A DNA stretch of 64,000 nucleotides from Pseudomonadales bacterium (GTDB lineage: Bacteria > Pseudomonadota > Gammaproteobacteria > Pseudomonadales > DT-91), in NCBI GenBank assembly GCA_013215055.1, contig JABSRQ010000011.1, positions 10,797 to 74,796 of the forward strand, read 5' to 3'. A model generated the notes under the pieces. It was not told the origin of the DNA. It was given only the letters and a program-made list of their open reading frames with translations, and did no database searches. This document shows, in pieces, positions 9,732 through 19,092 of this stretch. Within the stretch, counting starts at the first letter, position 1; every line of letters begins with the position of its first letter. The translations under genes were made by a program, and so were the position numbers.

Positions 9732-11760
9732 AGCTTTTGATCGTTATCTGTATAAGTTGCCGATTAAACAAAAACTTCTGGTTATCATGTTGTCTTCTAT
9801 CTGGATCGCGATGAGTCTGGCTGTAACCTCGGTTATCTTGTATGACCGGCATAGTTTTCGTATCAACTTTATCGATGAAATGCGGGTTATTTCCAATATC
9901 ATTTCACAGCGCAGCGCAGCGGCATTGGCATTTTCCGATAGAAAGGCGGCTGACAGTAATTTGGAAACCCTGCATTTGCATCAATCGATTCATTTAGCCT
10001 GTTTATACAATAAAAATAACTATGTGCTGTCGTATTACCAGAGTGAAAAAAGTGTTGCCTTGTATTGCCCGGATGCGATTGAAAAAGAGCCTGAAAATAC
10101 CTTTGATGATGAATACCTGAATCTGTCTACCGACGTTTATCGAAATGGGAATAAATTAGGTACCTTGTTTATCAAGGCTAGCTTGGCGCATATCAGTAAA
10201 AGGGTGTGGAATTTCACGATGGCGGCGCTGGTGTTTCAAATAGCGGCCGGTTGGATGGCGTATTTTTTAACCCTGCGATTACAACGCACCATTACCAATC
10301 CCATTATTGCATTAAGTGAAATTGCTCAAGACATTAAAACCTCAAAAAATTATTTACACCGGGCTTTAAAAACCAGCGATGATGAAACTGGCGTCCTGGT
10401 GGATGCGTTTAACGATATGTTACATATGATTCAATTATCCGATTTACAGATGAAAGAGTTGGTTTCTGAACTCAATGAAAAAAAGTTGATCTCCGAAGGT
10501 GATGCCTTATCAGAGAAACAACGCAGTATTGCGGTCAAAGAATTTTTTGCCGGAGCCAGTCATGATTTACGCCAACCCTTACATGCGATGGCGATGTTTC
10601 TGGATGCGATGAAGATGGAGAGTGATGAAGAAAAAAAACAACAGCTGTTATTAAAGCTGGAAGCATCGGTTAAAAATATGAGTGATTTGTTTAACGAATT
10701 GCTGGATGTGTCAAAGCTTGAGGCCAGAATCAATAAACCCAATCTTAAAGATGTGGCGATAAAATCCATGTTACAGCGTATCTCTTTGGAGTTTGAAGTA
10801 TTGGCTGCCGATAAAAAATTACAGTTTCGCTGTAGACCCCTGGATATCGTGGTGAGGTCTGACCCGATCATGTTAGAGCGATTGATACGTAATTTGGTCA
10901 GCAATGCGATTCGTTACACCGAAAAGGGCGGTGTATTATTAGTGTGTAGAAAGAAACAACAGGGCTTATTTATTGAAGTATGGGATACCGGCATAGGCAT
11001 ACCTGAAGATAAGGTAGAGCTTATTTTTGAACAATATACCCAGCTGGATAATCCTGCACATCAAAGTAAAAAAGGGTTTGGTTTGGGGTTATCTATCGTT
11101 AAACGTCTAAGCCATTTATTGGATTATCCGATTTCTTTACGCTCGGTGTATGGCCGCGGCACGGTGATGCGCTTTCAAATTCAAGCGCCTGAAAAATCGG
11201 CCCTGGGGCTAATGAAGGATAAACCTGGCTTAGGTAATAAAGGGCGGCTGCCACCGCGCGAGACCAACGGCTCATCGGCGAGCGCCAAACAAGCTTTAAG
11301 AGTGTTGGCCAATAAACCGATTAACACGCCGATTACATCGATGGTCATACCCGCAGGCGCAGACAATAACGCCGTGATTAGTAATCCATTGGCGGGTAAA
11401 CGGATTTTGATTATTGATGATGATACAACCGTTTTGGATGCGTTAAGTAGCCTGTTATCAACCTGGGGTATCAGTTGCTATGCTGCAGAAAGTGGTTCTC
11501 AGGCTATGGCTGCATTGGCCGATGAGGGCTTTAAGGCCGATTTAATCCTCTCTGATTTTCGCCTGGCACATTCCGAAACAGGTGTACATGTTGTTCAGCA
11601 ATTACGTCAACAGTTTGATGTCTCCATACCGGCAATTATTATTACCGGGGAGTCGGATGCTGAGCATCTGCAGATGATTAAAACCGCCGGTTTACGTTTA
11701 TTACATAAACCGGTGAAGGCGGCAAAGTTAAGGGCTTTGATCAGCTATTATTTAAAATAA
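9724..11760 (+). CDS. CHASE8-HAMP hybrid histidine kinase coupled to YfiR
   Basis: 678-residue inner-membrane kinase. TM1 about 19-40; CHASE8 periplasmic domain about 42-155 with IISQRSAAALAFSDRKAA, clearly related to the cyclase at 2566; TM2 about 162-185; HAMP to 240; HisKA with H-box SHDLRQPLHAM, His280; HATPase with NAIRYTEKGG, DTGIGIPED and GFGLGLSIVK; a linker rich in Ala, Pro and Gly (480-555); receiver 560-678 with LIIDDD and LILSDFR. The HDLRQPLHA box is the type found in NahK/RpfS-like kinases, which usually work with LuxR-type regulators; such a regulator is the convergent gene at 11768. YfiR immediately upstream suggests periplasmic control. Confidence 0.95.
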   Translation: MIKAFDRYLYKLPIKQKLLVIMLSSIWIAMSLAVTSVILYDRHSFRINFIDEMRVISNIISQRSAAALAFSDRKAADSNLETLHLHQSIHLACLYNKNNYVLSYYQSEKSVALYCPDAIEKEPENTFDDEYLNLSTDVYRNGNKLGTLFIKASLAHISKRVWNFTMAALVFQIAAGWMAYFLTLRLQRTITNPIIALSEIAQDIKTSKNYLHRALKTSDDETGVLVDAFNDMLHMIQLSDLQMKELVSELNEKKLISEGDALSEKQRSIAVKEFFAGASHDLRQPLHAMAMFLDAMKMESDEEKKQQLLLKLEASVKNMSDLFNELLDVSKLEARINKPNLKDVAIKSMLQRISLEFEVLAADKKLQFRCRPLDIVVRSDPIMLERLIRNLVSNAIRYTEKGGVLLVCRKKQQGLFIEVWDTGIGIPEDKVELIFEQYTQLDNPAHQSKKGFGLGLSIVKRLSHLLDYPISLRSVYGRGTVMRFQIQAPEKSALGLMKDKPGLGNKGRLPPRETNGSSASAKQALRVLANKPINTPITSMVIPAGADNNAVISNPLAGKRILIIDDDTTVLDALSSLLSTWGISCYAAESGSQAMAALADEGFKADLILSDFRLAHSETGVHVVQQLRQQFDVSIPAIIITGESDAEHLQMIKTAGLRLLHKPVKAAKLRALISYYLK

Positions 11761-11767
11761 AGCGGCG

Positions 11768-12430
11768 CTATCCTAACAAACTATGGGTTTGTGCGTAGGT
11801 TACTGCTTGGGTACGATTACTAACATCACAGATGCGCAATATCGCCGCGACATGCACCTTGACGGTGCTGGGTGACATATCCAGTTTTCTGGCAATTTCT
11901 TTATTGGAAAGTCCTTCAGCTAATAATTCAAAAACATCCTTTTGCCTGGCGGTGAGTTGCACCGCTGCCTTGCTTTGAGCAGGCGCGCCGCTTGGCTGAT
12001 TTTCTGCAACGGGCGTCGCAGGCGCTAAAGCCTGATGAGGCACATATAAACCACCGGATAAAATCAATCGAACCGCAGATAAGGTCACCTGGCTATTGGA
12101 GGACTTTGTGATAAAGCCACTGGCCCCTTTTTGTAATAGCTGATTAATTAAGCCTGAATCTTCGGTCGCAGAAAGAATCGCAACCGGGATGACCGGATTG
12201 AGTTCCTTGATATTATTCAGCGTGGTAAAAACATCGGGCGAGTTGGGTAAATTAACATCCAATAAAATCAGGTCAAAATCATTGTCATTATCGGTATAGG
12301 TCTCAATCACAGAAAGTGCCTGCTCGGCGCTTTCTGCTTCAATAATGTTTTCGGCATCATCAAGCTGCTTTAATACAAGCACCAGTCCTTCCCGGAATAA
12401 GGCATGATCATCAATAACCAGTATATTCAC
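11768..12430 (-). CDS. NarL/LuxR-family response regulator
   Basis: 220 residues: receiver 1-120 (VIDDHALFREG, phosphoacceptor in LILLDVNLPN, Lys in GASGFITKSS) and LuxR HTH 155-215 (LTARQKDVFELLAEGLSNKE, then MSPSTVKVHVAAILR). A DNA-binding output for a phosphorelay; the likely kinase is the convergent hybrid kinase whose stop is 7 bp away, since HDLRQPLHA-type kinases are commonly paired with NarL-like regulators. That pairing is inference. ATG 12430. Confidence 0.93.
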   Translation of the reverse strand: MNILVIDDHALFREGLVLVLKQLDDAENIIEAESAEQALSVIETYTDNDNDFDLILLDVNLPNSPDVFTTLNNIKELNPVIPVAILSATEDSGLINQLLQKGASGFITKSSNSQVTLSAVRLILSGGLYVPHQALAPATPVAENQPSGAPAQSKAAVQLTARQKDVFELLAEGLSNKEIARKLDMSPSTVKVHVAAILRICDVSNRTQAVTYAQTHSLLG

Positions 12431-12520
12431 TATAAGCCCTTCTAAGTGGATGTCAGCTTCACGGCTTGAGTTGAAGCGCTTTATTACTGTTTTTACTGTA
12501 GTACAGCTTTGCTTGTTTTG

Positions 12521-13180
12521 CTAAAAGTCGGCCACATCACTAAACGTCAGAGGCTCTGCGGTCACAGGATGAATAAAACTTAGAGACTCTGCATGTAATA
12601 ACATGCGTTTGGCCATCGTATAGGTCTCTTTATCGGCATAAAACTCATCCCCCAGGATAGGGTGGCCTATGGCCGCCATATGCACACGCAGCTGATGTGA
12701 GCGCCCCGTATGCGGGAATAAAGCGATGCGGCTGGTTTGATTGCTTGCATCATTGCTGATTACACGATAATGGGTTAATGATTGTTTGCCATCGTCAAAA
12801 CAGACTTTTTGTCTGGGGCGATTAGGCCAGTCACAGATTAAGGGTAGATCAACCGAGCCCTGCTTTTGTGTTGGCAGGCCTTTAACCACCGCGGTATAGG
12901 TTTTTTCTACCTGGCGTTCGGCAAATAACGCACTGAGTTGCTTATGGACTTCGGCGCTTAAGGCCAGCACCATCAATCCAGAGGTTTCACAATCCAGGCG
13001 GTGAACAATACGCGCATCGCCATGCTCTTGTTGCACCCGGCTGATCAGTGAATCGCTGTTCTGCGCCAAACGCCCGGGTACAGATAATAAACCGTGGGGT
13101 TTAACCACTATCATTAGATGTTCATCGGAAAATATCACGCGATGTTGTTGTTCGCAGAAGGGCACAATATGGTTCGACAA
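12521..13180 (-). CDS. rluA: RluA-family pseudouridine synthase
   Basis: 219 residues, the same length as E. coli RluA, which isomerises U746 of 23S rRNA and U32 of several tRNAs. Seen: KPHGLLSVPGRLAQNSDSLI (RluA-type N-terminus), catalytic motif IVHRLDCETSGLMV with the essential Asp in HRLD, PLICDWPNRPRQKV, and the C-terminal GRSHQLRVHMAAIGHPILGD. Stand-alone gene upstream of the LuxR regulator on the same strand. High confidence in family; the dual specificity is by homology. Confidence 0.93.
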   Translation of the reverse strand: MSNHIVPFCEQQHRVIFSDEHLMIVVKPHGLLSVPGRLAQNSDSLISRVQQEHGDARIVHRLDCETSGLMVLALSAEVHKQLSALFAERQVEKTYTAVVKGLPTQKQGSVDLPLICDWPNRPRQKVCFDDGKQSLTHYRVISNDASNQTSRIALFPHTGRSHQLRVHMAAIGHPILGDEFYADKETYTMAKRMLLHAESLSFIHPVTAEPLTFSDVADF

Positions 13181-13331
13181 TGGGAAACCTTGTTTAAAAA
13201 ATCATTTAGAAGGGCAGTGTATTTGTTTTAACGCGAGGCGATTATGCCAAATTTTCAGGCTGACAAAAACTGCTATATTGTGAATATTCTCAACTACACT
13301 ATAGAAATATCGTGTTTTAAATGAGGAGACC

Positions 13332-15758
13332 ATGCCCAAAGCCCTGTTTCTTATCATCAAGCCCTACCTGATTAAAGTCTATTGCTGCGTTTTTTTGTGC
13401 TTTGCTGTATTGAATGTCAGTGGGGCTGTAGCCCAGCGTCTGCAAATAACCCCGGTCCAGCCCCAATATGCATTGGGGCCTCATATTGAATACCTGGAAG
13501 ATGTCTCCGATGTCATGCATATTCAGGATGTTTTAACGGGCAGGAATTTACCCTGGCAGAAAAATACTGTGCAGGAATTAAACCTGGGTTATTCATCTTC
13601 ACGTTATTGGTTGCGTATTGCTATTGACAGTGAATTTGAGCAGAACTGGCTACTTTCTATCGATTACCCCTTATTGGATGATATCAAGGTTTTTTTGGTG
13701 AAGGATCTTGAGGTGGTAAAAATGTATGAAGCCGGTGATAGACGGCCTTATGAGCAACGCCCGATTCTGCATCCACAATTTCTATTTCCTTTGCATATGA
13801 GCAGCAGTGATGATATTGAGATCTATGTCTCGGTGCGTTCAACCTCTGCCTTGATCCTTAAGCTAAAGCTTTGGCAGAAATCTGCTTTTATAGGCCAAGA
13901 TGATAAAGAACGGCTGAAAAACAGCATGTTATATGGCGCCATGCTGCTGTTATCGGTGTTCGCCTTTTTAATGGGGGCTTCATTACGAAACCGCAGCTAT
14001 TTGTTTTTTTCCGGGTTTGCATTTTTGATGTTTCTGTCCAGTTTTCATCAGCAGGGTTATCCCTTTGCCTATATATGGCCTGAGAATATCTGGTGGCAGA
14101 ATGCCGGTTTACATCTAAGCTCGGCGCTAAGCTCTATTTTCTTTAGCTTGTTTATTATTGAATATTTAGGTTTACGTAAACAGTCGCTGTATTGGTATCG
14201 GTTTTTTATTGGCTTAAGCTTTATTTTTGCCACGCTGGGTATATTAAGTGCGTTTATAGAGCGTTCTTTGATCGTGCCGATTTTTTTAATGTCTCAATTA
14301 TTCATGTGTGTCGGGGTATTGATTGTCAGTGCTTATCTGTCTTTTCATGGGCATAAGCTGGCCAAATATTTACTCTATTCCAATGCGGTATTAGCCGGCG
14401 CTTTTGTTTTTTGGTTGGCGACCGCCTTTGGCCTCTCAGATAAGGGCCAGGGTGCATTGATTATTATGCAGTTTGCGTTATTGATCATGTTTTTGGTTCT
14501 TTCTTATGCGTTGGCTCTGGGTTTAAGAAGAGATAATGAGCAGGCGCAGGCCATGAAAGACAGTTTTATGTCGACCATTACGCATGAATTATTAACCCCG
14601 ATTAATGGCATTGCTTTGAGTTTATCGTTGCTCAAAGATCAAATGCACGATGCGGGCATGCAGTATTGGGAAATGGCCCAAAACTCGAACCGGGATTTAT
14701 TGAGTCTGGTGCAATCGATGATTGTTTTTACCGAGGCGCAAACCGGAAAGTTAAGCCTGGATAATGAGCGTTTTAATTTGCCTGCATTATTAAAAAATGC
14801 CAGTAAAAACTTTCATTTGGAAAGTCAGAGTCGATTAAAATTTGAGGTTGAAATTGCCGATGATTTACCGATTTGGGTTGTTAGTGATAAACGTAAGATC
14901 AATCTGATCATTAAGCAGTTATTAAAAAATGCTTTTGCGTTCACTAAAAAAGGCCAAATTTCATTAACCGCCTCCATGCGTTTGCTTAATCACGATCAGG
15001 GTTTATTAAGCATCGTTATTAAAGATAACGGCTTTGGCATCGATAGAGAATTACAGGATATTATCTTTGATGCGTTTAATCAGGGTGATAGCTCCATCAC
15101 CCGAGAGCATGGTGGCCTGGGTATTGGTCTTACCAATGTTAAAGATATACTGAGTTTGATGGGTGGCAAGCTTGAGTTAAATTCACAGCTGGGTTTAGGC
15201 TCTGAGTTTATGGTGACCATTCCTTTAACCATAGAGCCGGCAGATGCCACTGCGCCTGCCGCCCACGATGTGCAAGCCGACACGGATAACACGGCCAGCC
15301 CCATGACCCAATTGATTCCGGCCAAAAAGAATTCCAAGCCATTTGAGAAAAAAGCCGTCAATAATCAAAAACCAAGGCCGGTGCATCATGGCAAGATATT
15401 GGTGGTGGAAGATAACCCGGTGAATATGACGTTAATGTTAAAGCTGCTGGAAATCGCAGGTTTTAAGGCATTAGCTGCCGAACACGGTGAACGGGCATTA
15501 GCGATATTACGCCAGGAACCGGATATTGTGGCGGTATTAATGGATTGCCAAATGCCGGTGATGGATGGGTTTGAGGCGACTAGAGAAATAAGAAAGATGC
15601 AAGGTAAGGAAAACCTGCCCATTATCGCCGTCACCGCCAATGTCTCTGCCGAGGATAAAAAACGTTGCTTTGAAGCCGGTATGAATGATTATTTAGCTAA
15701 ACCTGCGAGTCGAGAAGGTATCCAGGCGGCATTGGATAAGTGGCTAAATCTGGCTTAA
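13332..15758 (+). CDS. 7TMR-DISM hybrid sensor histidine kinase
   Basis: 808 residues. Signal segment to about 35; 7TMR-DISM extracellular domain about 40-180 (SSRYWLRIAID, WLLSIDYPLLDDIKVFLV are typical); seven TM helices about 195-395; HisKA with ITHELLTPING, His418; N-box KQLLKNAFAFTKKG; G-boxes DNGFGID and GGLGIGLTNVK; Ala/Pro-rich linker; receiver about 690-805 (LVVEDNPVN, LMDCQMPVMDG, NDYLAKPAS). DISMED2 domains are thought to bind carbohydrates or related ligands. ATG 13332 is supported by GAGGAG 5 nt upstream. Transcribed alone; no regulator next to it, so its target is unknown. Confidence 0.95.
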   Translation: MPKALFLIIKPYLIKVYCCVFLCFAVLNVSGAVAQRLQITPVQPQYALGPHIEYLEDVSDVMHIQDVLTGRNLPWQKNTVQELNLGYSSSRYWLRIAIDSEFEQNWLLSIDYPLLDDIKVFLVKDLEVVKMYEAGDRRPYEQRPILHPQFLFPLHMSSSDDIEIYVSVRSTSALILKLKLWQKSAFIGQDDKERLKNSMLYGAMLLLSVFAFLMGASLRNRSYLFFSGFAFLMFLSSFHQQGYPFAYIWPENIWWQNAGLHLSSALSSIFFSLFIIEYLGLRKQSLYWYRFFIGLSFIFATLGILSAFIERSLIVPIFLMSQLFMCVGVLIVSAYLSFHGHKLAKYLLYSNAVLAGAFVFWLATAFGLSDKGQGALIIMQFALLIMFLVLSYALALGLRRDNEQAQAMKDSFMSTITHELLTPINGIALSLSLLKDQMHDAGMQYWEMAQNSNRDLLSLVQSMIVFTEAQTGKLSLDNERFNLPALLKNASKNFHLESQSRLKFEVEIADDLPIWVVSDKRKINLIIKQLLKNAFAFTKKGQISLTASMRLLNHDQGLLSIVIKDNGFGIDRELQDIIFDAFNQGDSSITREHGGLGIGLTNVKDILSLMGGKLELNSQLGLGSEFMVTIPLTIEPADATAPAAHDVQADTDNTASPMTQLIPAKKNSKPFEKKAVNNQKPRPVHHGKILVVEDNPVNMTLMLKLLEIAGFKALAAEHGERALAILRQEPDIVAVLMDCQMPVMDGFEATREIRKMQGKENLPIIAVTANVSAEDKKRCFEAGMNDYLAKPASREGIQAALDKWLNLA

Positions 15759-15791
15759 CCCTCCCTTTATTATACCCGCCCTTTTTTAAGC

Positions 15792-16496
15792 TTAGCTGTG
15801 TGCAAAAAATGCCTGCTTAAGCTGTTCATATTCAGTCTCACTGATCATGCCACTTTCCTTTAAACGGCGCATTTCAGCCACTGCAATCGGGGTTAGCTGT
15901 TTACCTTTGGGTAATAAACCCGATGCGGTGCTAATAGCCTGTTGTAGATCGATAATATAGGCTGAGACCAGCTCTTTTCCAGGATGTAAGGCGTTGATCT
16001 CAAACAGGCTAATATCCCCATAGAGGCTTAAAAAATGATAGCAGTGCTGACGTTTTTCATAGGTGTAACCTAGCAGACAAATACTTAATATCGCCGGGGC
16101 CATAAGAAATACCGGATTAAATAACTCGAAAAAATAGAGTGTGGCGGTCAATACTAACAGTGCGATGGCCGCGGCAAAGCCGATTAGCGGAAAGTGGCGC
16201 AGCTCTTTAGGTTCAGCCTGTAAAAAGGATAAATCAATAACCCCATCAACGAGGGTTGTATTTTTCTGTTGTTTTTTGATGCTGAGAAATCGGTGATTAA
16301 AGCGGCTGTATTTGCAATGGGTTTTACCTGCATCCTGCATCTGCGAAAATTGGCTCTGAATCTTGCGCTCTTTACCTTCTGGAATCGCGGTAAGGTTTTG
16401 CTGGGTAGCAGGGCTGCTGGGCAGAGCAAAATCATCAAGGTTAACTGTTGTTCGACTATTCACAGTGTCATTTCTTTTGTCGGATGGCATAGTCAT
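15792..16496 (-). CDS. Two-TM membrane protein with SHOCT-like C-terminus
   Basis: About 234 residues, not recognised as a whole. N-terminal 90 residues polar and probably cytosolic; two adjacent TM helices (about 105-145, IGFAAAIALLVLTATLYFF and VFLMAPAILSICLLGYTY); then a cytosolic part ending with IAVAEMRRLKESGMISETEY, which matches the short SHOCT-type helical motif often found at C-termini of membrane proteins. ATG 16496 is preferred to the TTG at 16517. Convergent with the hybrid kinase (33 bp gap). Confidence 0.7.
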   Translation of the reverse strand: MTMPSDKRNDTVNSRTTVNLDDFALPSSPATQQNLTAIPEGKERKIQSQFSQMQDAGKTHCKYSRFNHRFLSIKKQQKNTTLVDGVIDLSFLQAEPKELRHFPLIGFAAAIALLVLTATLYFFELFNPVFLMAPAILSICLLGYTYEKRQHCYHFLSLYGDISLFEINALHPGKELVSAYIIDLQQAISTASGLLPKGKQLTPIAVAEMRRLKESGMISETEYEQLKQAFFAHS

Positions 16497-16591
16497 AAAT
16501 AGTATCTTCAAAGCCAAATTTGTTTTTTGAACTGCATCACAGTTTTAAAAAGCGCATTTCAGCTGCATTTTTTGCGATTAATGGTTAGGCG

Positions 16592-18970
16592 TTAATCATC
16601 AAATGTCATTTGCGCTTTTTGCGCAAACTGCGTTAGCTGGCTGACGATGCGCTGGTTAACCGTACCGGTGGGGAACAAGCCGTTATTCATCTCCATGCCG
16701 ATATCTAAGATCTCGCCACTTAGCAGCGCCAGGGTCTCATCAACGGTGTTAACACAGTAAATATGAAAGACACCTCTTTTTACCGCTTGTACCACGTCAT
16801 CGGATAACATCAAATTAATTTGATTGGCGCTGGGAATAATCACACCCTGCCTGCCGTTGAAGTGGCGTTTTTTACAAATGGAAAAAAAACCTTCAATTTT
16901 ATCATTAACGCCGCCTATCGCCTGCACTTCGCCAAATTGACTGACCGAACCGGTAACCGCTAACTCCTGGCTTAAAGGTAGTTGAATAATGGCGGAAAGC
17001 AGGGCACAGAGTTCGGCCAACGAGGCCGAATCACCATCGATAAATCCGTAAGATTGCTCCACCGCAATATGGGCTGAAATGGCCAGGGAAAGATGTTTGG
17101 CATAACGCCCGGCTAAATACCCCGAGAGTAACAATACGCCTTTGCTATGTACGGCCTGGCCTAGATTAACCTCTCGTTCTATATCCACCACACCCTTGCT
17201 GCCTGGGTGTGCGGTGGCAGTGACTCGTAAGGGACAGCCAAAGCTTAATTCCCCGTTTTGAATCACCGCCAGGCCATTCACCTGGGCGATGGTTTTTCCG
17301 GCAGTGGAGATTAAAATCTGATTGGTCAATATATCCTGGGTGACCTTATCTTTTAATAAGGCATAGCGGTATTCACGCTTGACGATGGCCGTGCTGATAT
17401 GGACCTCGGTGATCAGATCACTGTCTGTTTTTTGACGCCAATAATCCGCTTCGCTGATCACTTCCATAATTAAATCGATGCGGGTACTGAGACGGTTTTG
17501 ATGTTCGGCTAAACGCAGCGCATATTCGGCTAATCGGGCGATGGCGGTGGCGGTCAGTTCGGCGATATTGTCTGCCTTGGCACGGGTATGCAACAGGGCG
17601 GCAAATTGATTCAGGTTATTATTGCTACAGCGAAAATCACTGTCGAAATCGACCAAGACACGAAACAATTCACTAAAGTCCTGATCCATATCACATAGGG
17701 CATCATAGAGCCCACGTGAGCCGATAAGAATCACCTTGATTTTTAGAGGGATAGGTTCTGGGTTGATGCTAAAAGGCACGCTGGCAGCGTTTTCACTGGA
17801 CTGTACATCCAGGCTGATTTTTTGCTCCCGTAAAACCCGTTTTAATGCGCCCCAGGTCTCGGCATCCATTAATAATTTTTCAATATCCAAAATTAAAAAA
17901 CCGCCATTGGCATTATGTAACGCACCACCTGAAAGTAGTTGAAAACTGGGACAGCTTTCACCATTAAACGCCGGTGCGTTAATACGGCCAAATAGATGGG
18001 CAAAGCTTGGGTCTAATGCAAAAAGCAGTGGTGCGCCCTGTTGATTTTCATTGCGGCTGATTAGATTAGGCACAAAGGTGCTTTCTAATAAGCGGCGTTT
18101 CTGGGCCTGATCTTTATTGTCGCTGCCGGTTTCTGAAAGCTGCTCTTGAATGATCTTGGGTAAATGTTGCTTCATTTGTTCCAGGTAAATCATCACCCCG
18201 GTAAAGCCCTGATATTCCTGGTGTAAATCATCAATCAGCGGTTTTAATGATTGCTGAATGGTTTTTTGCTGTAAATGTTTCAGTTGATTATTTAAATCAC
18301 GTTGCCATTGCGGGAGTTCAACCAAGACATCGTGTAATAGGTTTTCCAACGCTTCAACATCAAAGCGGAAGGTTTCTCGCTGGTCATCGCTCATGGTCGA
18401 AAAGTAAGCATCATCGGCAATTTTATCATCAATAATCGGGCTGAACGTCATAACCCCTTCTTCGCGAAAAACAGCCAGCGATTTGGCCGAGGCGGCTTTT
18501 TCAACTTCTAATAAAGCCGATTCATAACGTGCATCAAAGACTTTCTGCAGCGAGTTTTTCTGCTGGATATAGCTGGGATTTTCAAACGCTGCGGGAAATG
18601 TGGCGATAACTTCTTCAACCAGTTTTTCGATATCGCGGACAAATTTACGGCCATGGCCATGGGGTAATTCCAGGCTTCTGGGTTCATCGGGCCTATCGAA
18701 GTTATTCACATAAAGCCAGTCGGAAGGGGCGCTGCCATGAGCCGCCAAGGGTTTGATATAGTCGGTAATATAGCGGCTGCGCCCGGATCCTGTTTCACCG
18801 GATACATAGAGGTGGTAACCGGGTTTTTGCATGTCTAAGCCAAACTGCAGCGCCTCTGTGGCTCTGGTCTGGCCTAAAATTTGGGTGAATTCGGGTAATT
18901 CCTGGGTGGATTCAAAGTCTAAATCTGACGGTGAAATGCGGCGGCTGAGTTCGCTAGGGCTTAATTCCAT
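16592..18970 (-). CDS. Lon-like AAA+ protease (AAA_32 / LonB-LonC type)
   Basis: 792-residue ATP-dependent protease-like protein. ATG 18970 has AAGGA 6 nt upstream and beats the longer reading from 19027. N-terminal ATPase region with HLYVSGETGSGRS (Walker A position has Arg where Lys is usual), a helical insertion (about 120-290), Walker B-like GGFLILDIEKLL, and the C-terminal Lon protease domain with catalytic Ser648 (DGDSASLAEL) and Lys691 (GGVNDKIEGF), 43 residues apart as in E. coli Lon. Homologues are annotated as Lon protease family/YcbZ-like; no Lon N domain is present. Divergent from rhlE. Confidence 0.92.
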   Translation of the reverse strand: MELSPSELSRRISPSDLDFESTQELPEFTQILGQTRATEALQFGLDMQKPGYHLYVSGETGSGRSRYITDYIKPLAAHGSAPSDWLYVNNFDRPDEPRSLELPHGHGRKFVRDIEKLVEEVIATFPAAFENPSYIQQKNSLQKVFDARYESALLEVEKAASAKSLAVFREEGVMTFSPIIDDKIADDAYFSTMSDDQRETFRFDVEALENLLHDVLVELPQWQRDLNNQLKHLQQKTIQQSLKPLIDDLHQEYQGFTGVMIYLEQMKQHLPKIIQEQLSETGSDNKDQAQKRRLLESTFVPNLISRNENQQGAPLLFALDPSFAHLFGRINAPAFNGESCPSFQLLSGGALHNANGGFLILDIEKLLMDAETWGALKRVLREQKISLDVQSSENAASVPFSINPEPIPLKIKVILIGSRGLYDALCDMDQDFSELFRVLVDFDSDFRCSNNNLNQFAALLHTRAKADNIAELTATAIARLAEYALRLAEHQNRLSTRIDLIMEVISEADYWRQKTDSDLITEVHISTAIVKREYRYALLKDKVTQDILTNQILISTAGKTIAQVNGLAVIQNGELSFGCPLRVTATAHPGSKGVVDIEREVNLGQAVHSKGVLLLSGYLAGRYAKHLSLAISAHIAVEQSYGFIDGDSASLAELCALLSAIIQLPLSQELAVTGSVSQFGEVQAIGGVNDKIEGFFSICKKRHFNGRQGVIIPSANQINLMLSDDVVQAVKRGVFHIYCVNTVDETLALLSGEILDIGMEMNNGLFPTGTVNQRIVSQLTQFAQKAQMTFDD

Positions 18971-19035
18971 GACCAGTCCTTTTTTACATTGATTCACTGT
19001 ATCTAGCTTAAGTATAAGCAGACTCAAGCGTTTTG

Positions 19036-19073
19036 TTGTTTGGCTTAAATCAGATTGTGTTAAAATAGCGTTT
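19036..19073 (+). promoter_or_regulatory. Possible sigma-70 promoter of rhlE
   Basis: TAAAAT at 19060-19065 is a good -10 candidate with TTG-rich sequence (TTGTTTGG) 18-20 bp upstream; a T8 run follows. Position fits the rhlE start at 19093. Weak evidence. Confidence 0.3.
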
Positions 19074-19092
19074 TTTTTAACAGCAGCTGTGT

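Noticed and set aside
13274-13292. CRP-like site before the 7TMR-DISM kinase (TGTGAATATTCTCAAC)
   Set aside because: Second half matches only three of five consensus bases.
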